Of a stretch of DNA of 43,453 nt, positions 23,563 through 30,347 are shown piece by piece. Within the stretch, counting starts at the first letter, position 1, and the number at the start of each line of letters is the position of its first letter. The notes under the pieces are model-generated. The model made no database searches. It had not been told where the DNA came from and saw only the letters and a list, made by a program, of their open reading frames with translations. Both the position numbers and the translations under genes were made by a program. This stretch comes from Asanoa iriomotensis (lineage in GTDB: Bacteria > Actinomycetota > Actinomycetes > Mycobacteriales > Micromonosporaceae), in assembly GCF_016862515.1 (NCBI RefSeq), contig NZ_BONC01000068.1, positions 1 to 43,453 on the forward strand. Reading direction: 5' to 3'.

Positions 23563-24716
23563 GCCGGCACCGCCTCGGTGCCGGTGCGCGCGACGACGGG
23601 CAGCGTCGCCTCGACCCGGAACCCGCCGTCGTGGCCGGGTGCGGCGTCCAGCGTGCCGCCGAACATGGCCGCGCGCTCGCGCATGCCGACGATGCCGTGC
23701 CCCTCCCGCAGCCGCACCCGCACCGTCCCGCCGCCGCTTCCGAAGTCCGTCACGGTCAGTCGCAGGGCGTCGGCGCCTTGGTCGATCGTGACCGAAGCGC
23801 GGTCCGCGCCGGAGTGCTTGAGGACGTTGGTCAGTGCCTCCTGGACGATCCGGTACGCGGACAGGTCGAGGCTCGTCGGGAGCGGCCCCGACGGGCGGCC
23901 GGTCACCGTCACCATGAGGCCGGCCTCCGCGAGCTGCTCGACCAGGTCGTCGAGGCGGCCCAGGCCAGGTTGCGGGGTGAGGGCGGGCGGCGCGGCGCCG
24001 CGCAGGAGCTCCAGCGTGCGGCGCAACTCGGTGACGGCGTCCCGGCCGGCGACCTCGACGCCGGTGAGCAGCTCGCGGAGGTCGGCCTGGTCGGATGCGA
24101 GCCGTCGCCGCACCACGCCCGCCTGCAACACCATCACGGTCACGCTGTGCGCGACGATGTCGTGCAGCTCCCGGGCGATCCGGGCCCGCTCGTCGGTCAG
24201 CGCCTCGCGGGCCCGCAGCGCTTCGGCGGCGGCGAGGGCGGCGTTGCGCTCGGCGAGCCGGCGGGCCTGGATCTGCAGCAGCAGCCCGGACACCCAGGCC
24301 GCGAGCAGGTAGCCGACAGTGGCGACGTAATCCGACAGCATCGCCATGTCCTGCACGACGAGGTAGCACAGGGTGCCGGCGACGACGACCACCGCGGCCG
24401 CGCGCCGCCAGGGTGGGTCGCGGTCCGGCCCGCGCAGGATGATCTCCCGGCCGATCGTGTGCATCCCGATCAGCAGGCAGAACGCCTGCCAGACGCGGTA
24501 GTTGTCGAGGGCGGCCGGCATCAGCAGCGCCTGCAGGACCACGACGTCGACGACCATCGTGCCCAGCGGCGCGGTCCGCCGCAGCAACACGAGCAGCGTG
24601 GCGAGCCCGAGCCGCGCCCACCACCAGGAGAGCTGCCGCGGCGCGGTGAGTTCCTCGGCAAGACCGATCGTCAGGAACGCGACAGCGACCAGCACGTCGA
24701 CCCGCCGGACAACCAT
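23559..24716 (-). CDS. Sensor histidine kinase (HisKA_3 type)
   Basis: This is a 385-residue kinase. About five or six membrane helices (7-155) form the sensor part, with very short loops, so it probably senses within the membrane. A coiled coil (LERNAALAAAEALRAREALTDE) leads to the dimerisation/phospho-acceptor box ELHDIVAHSVTVMVLQAG with its His. The ATPase domain has IVQEALTNVLKHSGA (N box), then FGSGGG and GHGIVGMRERAAMFGGTL (G boxes). This is the NarX/DesK-like class. ATG 24716 has only a weak site (CGGGAA). It is transcribed first, then the response regulator with a 4-nt overlap. Confidence 0.92.
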   Translation of the reverse strand: MVVRRVDVLVAVAFLTIGLAEELTAPRQLSWWWARLGLATLLVLLRRTAPLGTMVVDVVVLQALLMPAALDNYRVWQAFCLLIGMHTIGREIILRGPDRDPPWRRAAAVVVVAGTLCYLVVQDMAMLSDYVATVGYLLAAWVSGLLLQIQARRLAERNAALAAAEALRAREALTDERARIARELHDIVAHSVTVMVLQAGVVRRRLASDQADLRELLTGVEVAGRDAVTELRRTLELLRGAAPPALTPQPGLGRLDDLVEQLAEAGLMVTVTGRPSGPLPTSLDLSAYRIVQEALTNVLKHSGADRASVTIDQGADALRLTVTDFGSGGGTVRVRLREGHGIVGMRERAAMFGGTLDAAPGHDGGFRVEATLPVVARTGTEAVPA

Positions 24717-24885
24717 TTCCCGAGGGTACGGGCGACCGCGCGGCCCGACGCCCCTCCGGCGGCGGAGCGGTGGTCCCCCGTGCGGCGGACGGCGGACGCC
24801 GGCGATGAGGACGCCCGGCCGTGCCGCCCGCGCATACGGTCCCGTCGCTCCGGCAGATCGCCGGGGCGAGGGGGAGATGATCTCG

Positions 24886-26109
24886 ATGACGACTGTCTTG
24901 CGCCGCCGGGCCGGCCTGGTGTGCCTGGCCGCCGCGCCCGTGCTGCTGTTGCTGGCGACCGCCGCCGACCCGGCGCTCGGCTCGGGGGACTGGGACCGCA
25001 TGGTCGCGGCTTCGCCGGACGGCGCCGTGCTGCACACCGTGCTGCTGCACTGGGCGTACGTCCTCTTCGTGCCCGGACTGCTGGCCCTGCTGAGCCCACT
25101 TCGGGGACGCGTGCTGGCGCCGGTGGCGTGGGTGGCCGTGCTGTTCGGGCTGGCGACGTTCGCGGGGCTGGTGCTCACCGACATCACCGCCGTCGCGGTG
25201 GCGTCCACGGTCGACGATGCCTTCTTCGATGCGTTCGATGCGCGCGTCAGCGCGTACACCTGGATGTCGGTGGGTTGGCAACTGCCGGGCTTGGTCGGTT
25301 GGGTCCTGGCTTTCGTGTTGACGCCGCTGGCCGCGGTGCGCGAGCGCCTGGTCGGCTGGTGGTACGCGGTTCTGGCGCTCGCTGGTTTCGGGCTCTACTT
25401 CCTGTTCGCGATCTCGCCGGTGCCGCTGTCGTTGACCGGCCCGGCGGTGCTGTCGGTGGCCAACCTGGTCGTGGCGGTCCGGCTGTGGGGCAACCCCGCG
25501 CTGGCCTCGCCCGGGCCGGCGTGGCGCGACCGGGTGGGCGCCTGGTGCCTGCTCGCCGCGCCGGTGGCGCTGGCCGTCGGGGTACTGACGATGCCGGGCA
25601 CCGCCACCCGGATCGACCCGTTCAGCACGGCACCGGGGCTGGCCGGCGCGAGCGCGTTCTTCCTGCACCTGGGCTGGCTGCTGTTCGTGCCGGGCGTGCT
25701 GGCGGTGACGCGATCGATCCCCGGCCGGGGCCTGGGGCTGGTGGCAGGCGGGGTAGCGGTGCTGGGCCTGCTGCACTGGAACGGCATGATGATCGGCGAC
25801 TACCTGGTGCTGGCGGTGGAACAGACCCTGGACCCGGCGGTGCGGGCCGAGGTGACGGCGACGGCGGACGGCTACGCGCTGTTCGGCCTGACGGTGGCCG
25901 CGCCCGCGATGATCGGCGCGCTGCTCGGGCTGATCCTGGTCCCGCTGGCCGCGGTGCGGGCGGGCCTGGCGCCGTGGTGGGCGGCCGTGGCAGCGGGGCT
26001 GGGTGTGGTTGCGTTCCTGCTGCTGACCACGGGGCGCCTGACGGGCCTGGTCGCGCCGTTCCTGCTGCTGGCGGCCTACGCCGCGGTCTTACGTTATCAG
26101 TCTCGATAA
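24886..26109 (+). CDS. Multi-pass membrane protein with internal duplication
   Basis: This is a 407-residue protein with about ten to twelve helices. Two halves of about 200 residues align by eye. LHWAYVLFVPGLLALLSPLRGR pairs with LHLGWLLFVPGVLAVTRSIPGR, and LTPLAAVRERLVGWWYAV with LVPLAAVRAGLAPWWAAV. No catalytic motif is visible and I recognise no family. ATG 24886 is chosen because gggggag ends 9 nt before it; the ATG at 24877 is too close to that site. It faces away from the two-component system (169-nt gap) and ends just before the ArsR-like operon promoter, whose operator lies partly inside its last codons. Confidence 0.78.
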   Translation: MTTVLRRRAGLVCLAAAPVLLLLATAADPALGSGDWDRMVAASPDGAVLHTVLLHWAYVLFVPGLLALLSPLRGRVLAPVAWVAVLFGLATFAGLVLTDITAVAVASTVDDAFFDAFDARVSAYTWMSVGWQLPGLVGWVLAFVLTPLAAVRERLVGWWYAVLALAGFGLYFLFAISPVPLSLTGPAVLSVANLVVAVRLWGNPALASPGPAWRDRVGAWCLLAAPVALAVGVLTMPGTATRIDPFSTAPGLAGASAFFLHLGWLLFVPGVLAVTRSIPGRGLGLVAGGVAVLGLLHWNGMMIGDYLVLAVEQTLDPAVRAEVTATADGYALFGLTVAAPAMIGALLGLILVPLAAVRAGLAPWWAAVAAGLGVVAFLLLTTGRLTGLVAPFLLLAAYAAVLRYQSR

Positions 26110-26118
26110 TGATAATGT
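26094..26118 (+). promoter_or_regulatory. Operator and leaderless promoter of the ABC operon
   Basis: TTATCA (26094-26099) and TGATAA (26110-26115) form an inverted repeat with a 10-nt spacer. GATAAT is repeated directly at 26105 and 26111. TAATGT (26113-26118) ends 6 nt before GTG 26125. The operator therefore overlaps the -10 region, as expected for autorepression by the ArsR-like product of the first gene. Confidence 0.55.
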
Positions 26119-26124
26119 GAGCGA

Positions 26125-26685
26125 GTGAGAGAGAGCTGGGCCGACCTGGCGCTGCATCCGGTGCGGATCCGGATCCTGCGGGCGGTCGCGGGCACGCGGC
26201 TGACCACCCAGGACCTGATCGAGCGGCTGCCCGACATCCCGCAGGCCACCATGTACAGGCACCTGGCGACCCTGGTCCGGGCCGGGCTGCTCGAGGTGGC
26301 AGCGGAACGCAAGGTCCGGGGCGCTGTGGAGCGGGAATACTCGCTGCCCGCCCACGGCGCCACGCTCGACCCCGCCGCCCTGGCCTCAGCTACTCCGGAA
26401 GACCATGCGCGCTACTTCACGGCGTTCATGTCGAGCCTGCTGGCGGAGTTCTCGCGCTATCTCGCCCGGGAGCGGGTCGACTTCGCCGCCGACGGTGTCG
26501 GTTACCACCAGCTCGTGCTGCACCTGACGGACGCCGAGCTGGGTGAGTTCGCCGCCGGTCTCAACGCGCTGGTCGGCCCGTTGCTCGCCAACGAGCCCGG
26601 CGACGGCCGGACACCGCGCCTGTTGGCGACCGTTCTGATGCCGGCCGACCTGCCGGCGACCGCCGAGCACGAGGGGGATGACTGA
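26125..26685 (+). CDS. ArsR-like winged-helix regulator
   Basis: This is a 186-residue protein. An N-terminal winged helix (about 5-85) contains HPVRIRILRAV, LTTQDLIERLPDIPQATMYRHLATLVRAGLLEV and VEREYSL. The C-terminal half is helical (YFTAFMSSLLAEFSRYLARERVDF) and may bind a ligand or drive dimerisation. GTG 26125 appears leaderless. Its TGA overlaps the next ATG (TGATG), and the following two junctions are ATGA overlaps, so four genes form one coupled operon: regulator, small protein, ABC ATPase, permease. This resembles drug- or peptide-resistance ABC operons with a cognate repressor. Confidence 0.88.
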   Translation: MRESWADLALHPVRIRILRAVAGTRLTTQDLIERLPDIPQATMYRHLATLVRAGLLEVAAERKVRGAVEREYSLPAHGATLDPAALASATPEDHARYFTAFMSSLLAEFSRYLARERVDFAADGVGYHQLVLHLTDAELGEFAAGLNALVGPLLANEPGDGRTPRLLATVLMPADLPATAEHEGDD

Positions 26686-27056
26686 TGGCAACCATCACGG
26701 TGACCAGCGAGGTGGTCGACATCCGGTTCAGCGGGTGGGAGCGGCTCTGGATCGGGCGGGAACGGTTCGTGCCGCGGCTGTCCGCGGTGCGGCAGGTCGC
26801 CCTGGTCGACGAACCGCTTCGGCTGGCTCGTGGCGCCCGGCGGGGTTACGTGGTGTCCGGCTTCGTCAAGGTCGGCGTCTGGGGGCTGTTCGGTGGTCCC
26901 AGGCAGTTGGTGTCGGCCCGCCGGGCCGAACCCGGGCTGCACCTGGTGCTGGACCGGGCCGTCGCCGGCGGCGAGTTCGACGAGGTCGTGCTCTCCAGCC
27001 CGGCCGCGCCGGCTCTCGCGGAGACGATCAGGCTCGCGCTGGCGGCTCGCGCATGA
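26685..27056 (+). CDS. Small hypothetical protein of the ABC operon
   Basis: This is a 123-residue soluble protein: TITVTSEVVDIRFSGWERLWIGRERFVPRLSAV, then a hydrophobic central part (GYVVSGFVKVGVWGLFGGPRQLVSARR) and LHLVLDRAVAGGEFDEVVLSS. The alternating strands and a single C-terminal helix (PALAETIRLALAARA) suggest a PH-like or SRPBCC-like barrel, but I cannot prove the family. It is coupled at both ends: TGATG with the regulator, ATGA with the ATPase. It is therefore probably an accessory part of the transporter system. Confidence 0.78.
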   Translation: MATITVTSEVVDIRFSGWERLWIGRERFVPRLSAVRQVALVDEPLRLARGARRGYVVSGFVKVGVWGLFGGPRQLVSARRAEPGLHLVLDRAVAGGEFDEVVLSSPAAPALAETIRLALAARA

Positions 27057-27946
27057 CGATCGAGGTGTCGCGCCTGACGAAGCGATACGGCGACGTCACC
27101 GCCGTGCGCGATCTGAGCTTCACCGTCGCTCCCGGTGTCGTGACCGGGTTCCTCGGGCCGAACGGCGCCGGCAAGACCACGACGATGCGCATGATGACCG
27201 GGCTGGTCTCGCCGACCAGCGGCACCGCCACCATCGGCGGCCGGCCATATCGCAAGCTGGCCCGGCCGTCGCGCACGGTCGGCGCGGTGTTCGACGCCAA
27301 CGCGTTCCACCCCGGCCACACCGCGCGCGACCACCTGCGTGTCTACGCCGCGATGGGCGGATATCCGGACAGCCGGGTCACGCACCTGCTGGACCTGCTC
27401 GGCCTCGCCGAGGCCGCTGACCGCCGCATCCGCGGGTTCTCCACCGGCATGCGGCAGCGGCTCAACCTCGCCACGGCGATGCTCGGCGACCCCCGCGTGC
27501 TGCTGCTGGACGAGCCCAGCAACGGCCTCGACCCGGAGGGGATGTCGTGGCTACGCGGCTTGCTGCGCCGGCTGGCCGACCAGGGCCGCACGGTCCTGGT
27601 CTCCAGCCACGCGCTCAGCGAGATCCAGCAGTTCGTGGACGACGTCGTGGTGATCCGGCGCGGCGAGCTCGTCGCCGCCGGGCCGTGGTCCCGGCTCGCC
27701 GGCCCGCCCCTGGTGCTGATCACCACGCCCGACGCGGCTGACCTCGCCGCCGCTCTGGCGGCCGGCCCAGCGGCCCAGGTCGAAGCCGTCTCGGCCGACC
27801 GGCTGCGGGTGCGTGGGCTGGACGCGCCGAGCGTCGCCGACCTCGCCGCGGCGCGCGGCCTGCGGATACACGAACTTGTCACCGAGAACGCCAGCCTCGA
27901 ACAGCTTTTCCTCCGCCTGACCACAGACCAGGCGGCCACCCGATGA
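27053..27946 (+). CDS. ABC transporter ATP-binding protein
   Basis: This is a 297-residue ATPase. Walker A GPNGAGKT is at 35-42, the signature STGMRQ at 130-135, Walker B VLLLDEP at 148-154, and the switch His is in LVSSHALSE. Beyond about residue 215 is a helical extension common in multidrug and lantibiotic-type (BcrA/CcmA-like) exporters. It starts in ATGA overlap with the small protein and ends in ATGA overlap with the permease. It probably powers export of a drug, peptide or lipid. Two copies would pair with two permease chains. Confidence 0.94.
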   Translation: MTIEVSRLTKRYGDVTAVRDLSFTVAPGVVTGFLGPNGAGKTTTMRMMTGLVSPTSGTATIGGRPYRKLARPSRTVGAVFDANAFHPGHTARDHLRVYAAMGGYPDSRVTHLLDLLGLAEAADRRIRGFSTGMRQRLNLATAMLGDPRVLLLDEPSNGLDPEGMSWLRGLLRRLADQGRTVLVSSHALSEIQQFVDDVVVIRRGELVAAGPWSRLAGPPLVLITTPDAADLAAALAAGPAAQVEAVSADRLRVRGLDAPSVADLAAARGLRIHELVTENASLEQLFLRLTTDQAATR

Positions 27947-28740
27947 AGCTGTTGGTGAGAGCGGAGCTCCGCAGGCTGCTGGCCACCCGGATGTGGAGCG
28001 CGCTGCTGCTCGCCGCCGCCGTGCTGGGCGGTGCCATGTTCGGCGCGATGGCGCTGGTGGGTCCGGAGAACTTCGACCCACCGATGCCCGGGCTGGACAC
28101 CGAGACCGGCCTGCGCGCGATCCTCGGCATCCTGGGCTACACGGCATTCGTGCCCGCCGCCGCGGGCGCCATCGCGGCCACGTCCGAGCACCGGCACCAC
28201 ACTGCCGCGGTCACCTTCCTGTTCGCGCCGCGCCGCGGGCGGGTGCTCGCCGCCAAACTCGCCACCTATGCGGTGGCCGGCCTCGCGTACGGGGTTGTCC
28301 TCGCGGGCAGTGCGGGGGCGGCTCTGTTCACCGTCGCCGCGGCCCGTGGCATCTCACTCGGCATGCCGGCCGGCACCGTGCTGGCCCTGCTCGCCCGCAT
28401 CGGCGTCGCGATGATGGTGTACGTGCTCATCGGAGCCGGAATGGGCGCACTCATCCGCAACCAGGTCGCCGCCCTGTGCGTCGTGATCGGCTACCTCTAC
28501 GTGGGTGAGCCGGTGCTCATGATGATTCCCGGGGTCAACGCGCTCTACCCGATCCTGCCTGGCGGAGCGACCGCCGCGCTGACGGATTTCACCTACCTCG
28601 CCGACGCCATGTCCGACCAACTCGGCAGCGGCACTGTCCCACTCCTCCCGCCGGTCGTGGGTGGCCTTGTGCTGAGCGCGTACGCGCTGACCGCCGCGGC
28701 CATCGCCGTGCTGATCCCCATGCGCCGCGACGTCACCTGA
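27943..28740 (+). CDS. ABC-2-type transporter permease
   Basis: This is a 265-residue membrane protein with about six helices. A helix near residues 15-40 is followed by a short extracytoplasmic loop (GPENFDPPMPGLDTET). The cytoplasmic coupling region HRHHTAAVTFLFAPRRGRVLAAKL precedes further paired helices. The layout matches ABC-2-type permeases of BcrA/drug-export systems. It is the last gene of the coupled operon and ends 5 nt from the convergent PRC-barrel gene. Confidence 0.9.
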   Translation: MKLLVRAELRRLLATRMWSALLLAAAVLGGAMFGAMALVGPENFDPPMPGLDTETGLRAILGILGYTAFVPAAAGAIAATSEHRHHTAAVTFLFAPRRGRVLAAKLATYAVAGLAYGVVLAGSAGAALFTVAAARGISLGMPAGTVLALLARIGVAMMVYVLIGAGMGALIRNQVAALCVVIGYLYVGEPVLMMIPGVNALYPILPGGATAALTDFTYLADAMSDQLGSGTVPLLPPVVGGLVLSAYALTAAAIAVLIPMRRDVT

Positions 28741-28745
28741 AGCGA

Positions 28746-29102
28746 TCACCCGCGGGCAAGGCGCCGCTCGCCCGAGCTTCCCTGCACGTAGTCCAAGTCG
28801 TAGTGTGCGAACACGTCCGGCTCGTCGCTGGCCGGCAGCTCGCCACCGTCGTCGATCGACGGCGCGTTCTTCACCTGATCGCGGAAGTGGGTGACTTTCA
28901 CGTAGTCGGGGCCGACGTTGGCACCGGCCAGCGGGACCAGCACAGCCCGATGTCGCGTAGGCAGTCCAATGGTGACAGTCGCGAAAGTCGGCTCATCGGT
29001 GGCGGTGTCCAGGTAGATCGCGTCGAGAGTCCCGATCTTGTTGCCCTCCGGGTCGACGACCGCGTTTCCCTGCCACTCTCGGATATCCACAGCTTCGAAC
29101 AT
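28746..29102 (-). CDS. PRC-barrel domain protein
   Basis: This is a 118-residue protein. FEAVDIREWQGNAVVDPEGNKIGTLDAIYLDTATDEPTFATVTIG is the PRC-barrel fold found in RimM and photosynthetic reaction-centre H subunits. The rest (LVPLAGANVGPDYVKVTHFRDQVKNAPSIDDGGELPASDEPDVFAHYDL) is the usual actinobacterial extension ending in a helix-breaking tail. Homologues I recall begin at MFEAxDIR, so ATG 29102 is chosen; in-frame ATGs at 29129 and 29141 and a GTG at 29150 would add up to 16 residues. It is a soluble, probably stress-related protein of unknown role. Confidence 0.83.
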   Translation of the reverse strand: MFEAVDIREWQGNAVVDPEGNKIGTLDAIYLDTATDEPTFATVTIGLPTRHRAVLVPLAGANVGPDYVKVTHFRDQVKNAPSIDDGGELPASDEPDVFAHYDLDYVQGSSGERRLARG

Positions 29103-29196
29103 GCCTCTCGCGCTTACCGTTCTGGCCATTTTGAAACTCATGATCTTCACCGGTGCGGCGGGCGGCGCCGTCCGCTGTCCGTCAACCAGAAGTGGG

Positions 29197-29222
29197 CTAG
29201 TCTCTTGCGGAACGAGAGATAG
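29197..29222. promoter_or_regulatory. Imperfect inverted repeat upstream of the XRE gene
   Basis: CTAGTCTCT (29197-29205) and AGAGATAG (29215-29222) form an inverted repeat with one unpaired base, around TGCGGAACG. It lies about 30 nt before the XRE start and is a plausible binding site for that protein. Confidence 0.4.
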
Positions 29223-29251
29223 AAGTTGACAGACGTGGCTTGGAGGGTGAG

Positions 29252-29743
29252 ATGGCTGATCGGGAGGAGCTTCCGGCCCTGCGCACGATGCAGGAGCGGC
29301 TCAGGTTCCTGTTCCAGACCGTGCGCCCACCGGGCAAGGCCCGCTACTCGTTCCGGCAGGTCGCCGAGGCCATCAAGACCGAGCAGGGCGTCGAGATCTC
29401 CGGCCAGTACATCCAGCAGATCGAGAGCGGCGAACGGCGAAACCCGGGCGTCGTGCAGGTCAGGGCATTGGCCGGTTTCTTCGGCGTGCCGCCCGAATAT
29501 CTGCTGGGCGTAGGCGACACCGACAAGGTCACCGGTGAGCTGCGCCGGCTTCGCGAGGCCATCGAGGTGCGCGAGCGGCTCGACGTGATGATGGACGACG
29601 CCATGCGCGATCCGGACCTGCAGGGCATCGTGCTGAAGGCTCGCGGTGTGCCGCCGCGCTATCTGCAACTGGTGGCCGGCATGCTCGACGAGGTGCGCCG
29701 GATCGAGGGACTCGACGAGGTCACGGACCAGGAACGCGCATGA
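29252..29743 (+). CDS. XRE regulator, EspR-like
   Basis: This is a 163-residue protein. The XRE helix-turn-helix is at about 15-85: RLRFLFQTVRPPGKARYSFRQVAEAIK, GVEISGQYIQQIESGERRNPGVVQVRALAGFFGVPPEYLL. A C-terminal dimerisation part ends in PPRYLQLVAGMLDEVRRIEGLDE. The spacing and the PPG loop before the HTH match EspR, the ESX-1 regulator of mycobacteria, although no ESX genes are here. ATG 29252 has GGAGG 6 nt before it. It is followed by an ImmA/IrrE protease (70-nt gap with a TAGCAT box at 29768) and a membrane-GPP34 protein. In XRE-ImmA pairs the protease usually removes the regulator from DNA, so it is the likely transcriptional output of the module. Confidence 0.88.
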   Translation: MADREELPALRTMQERLRFLFQTVRPPGKARYSFRQVAEAIKTEQGVEISGQYIQQIESGERRNPGVVQVRALAGFFGVPPEYLLGVGDTDKVTGELRRLREAIEVRERLDVMMDDAMRDPDLQGIVLKARGVPPRYLQLVAGMLDEVRRIEGLDEVTDQERA

Positions 29744-29813
29744 CGCACCAGCATCGGTCGATGTCTTAGCATAGTCCCGGTCGGTTGGGCGCAACGTCGG
29801 GTCGGAGTCCTGG

Positions 29814-30347
29814 GTGGATGGGCAGCACAGACGGCGGTTCGAGCGGCTCCTGCGTGACCTCGAGGTCACCATCCCCACGCCGTTCGACCCGTGGGAGTTC
29901 TGCACCAACGTCGCGGAACGACGAGGTCGGCCGATCCACGTGCTCCGCATGGACACCACGGAGGCCGCGTCGTGCGGTCTGTGGCTCGCCACCCACAAGG
30001 CCGACTATGTCGTCGTCGACGAGGCGGCGCCGTCGGTGCTCGCCGGGCACATCATCCTGCACGAACTCGCCCACATGCTGCTCGGCCACACCGGGCAGAT
30101 CAAGCTGGACGCCGCGGCCCTCGGCTTCGAAGTGCTCGACCCGGCCATGGTCCAGCGTGTCCTCGGCCGCACCAGTCGCTACCTGACGACGGAGGAGCGC
30201 GACGCCGAAGCGTACGCGACCGTGATCAAATCCTTCGCGGCGCGCTGGTCACCCGTGCCTCGGCCACGCGACGGCGACGCCGAACACGCCGCGGTGATCG
30301 ATCGGTTCAGCTCGGCCCTTACCGGCGATCGGAGCTGGCGCCGATGA
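29814..30347 (+). CDS. ImmA/IrrE-family zinc metalloprotease
   Basis: This is a 177-residue protease. HELAH (83-87) gives two zinc His and the catalytic Glu. A further His follows at residue 92 (HMLLGH), and E132 in ERDAEAY is a candidate acidic ligand. The N-terminal region (FDPWEFCTNVAERRGRPIHVLRM) and DYVVVDE before the active site match the ImmA/IrrE fold. Known members cleave an adjacent XRE-type repressor after a stress signal. GTG 29814 has GGAG 6 nt before it, and TAGCAT at 29768-29773 could be its own -10. The last codons overlap the next gene as ATGA, so protease and membrane protein are made together. There is no signal peptide. Confidence 0.92.
   Translation: MDGQHRRRFERLLRDLEVTIPTPFDPWEFCTNVAERRGRPIHVLRMDTTEAASCGLWLATHKADYVVVDEAAPSVLAGHIILHELAHMLLGHTGQIKLDAAALGFEVLDPAMVQRVLGRTSRYLTTEERDAEAYATVIKSFAARWSPVPRPRDGDAEHAAVIDRFSSALTGDRSWRR

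Noticed and set aside
29252-29743. ESX-1 secretion locus suggested by the EspR-like regulator
   Set aside because: No Esx, Ecc or PE/PPE genes occur in the window; only the regulator architecture is shared.
29252-30347. Classic type II toxin-antitoxin pair
   Set aside because: The second gene carries a complete zinc protease motif typical of ImmA/IrrE rather than an RNase or nucleotidyltransferase toxin; antitoxin activity is not excluded but unsupported.
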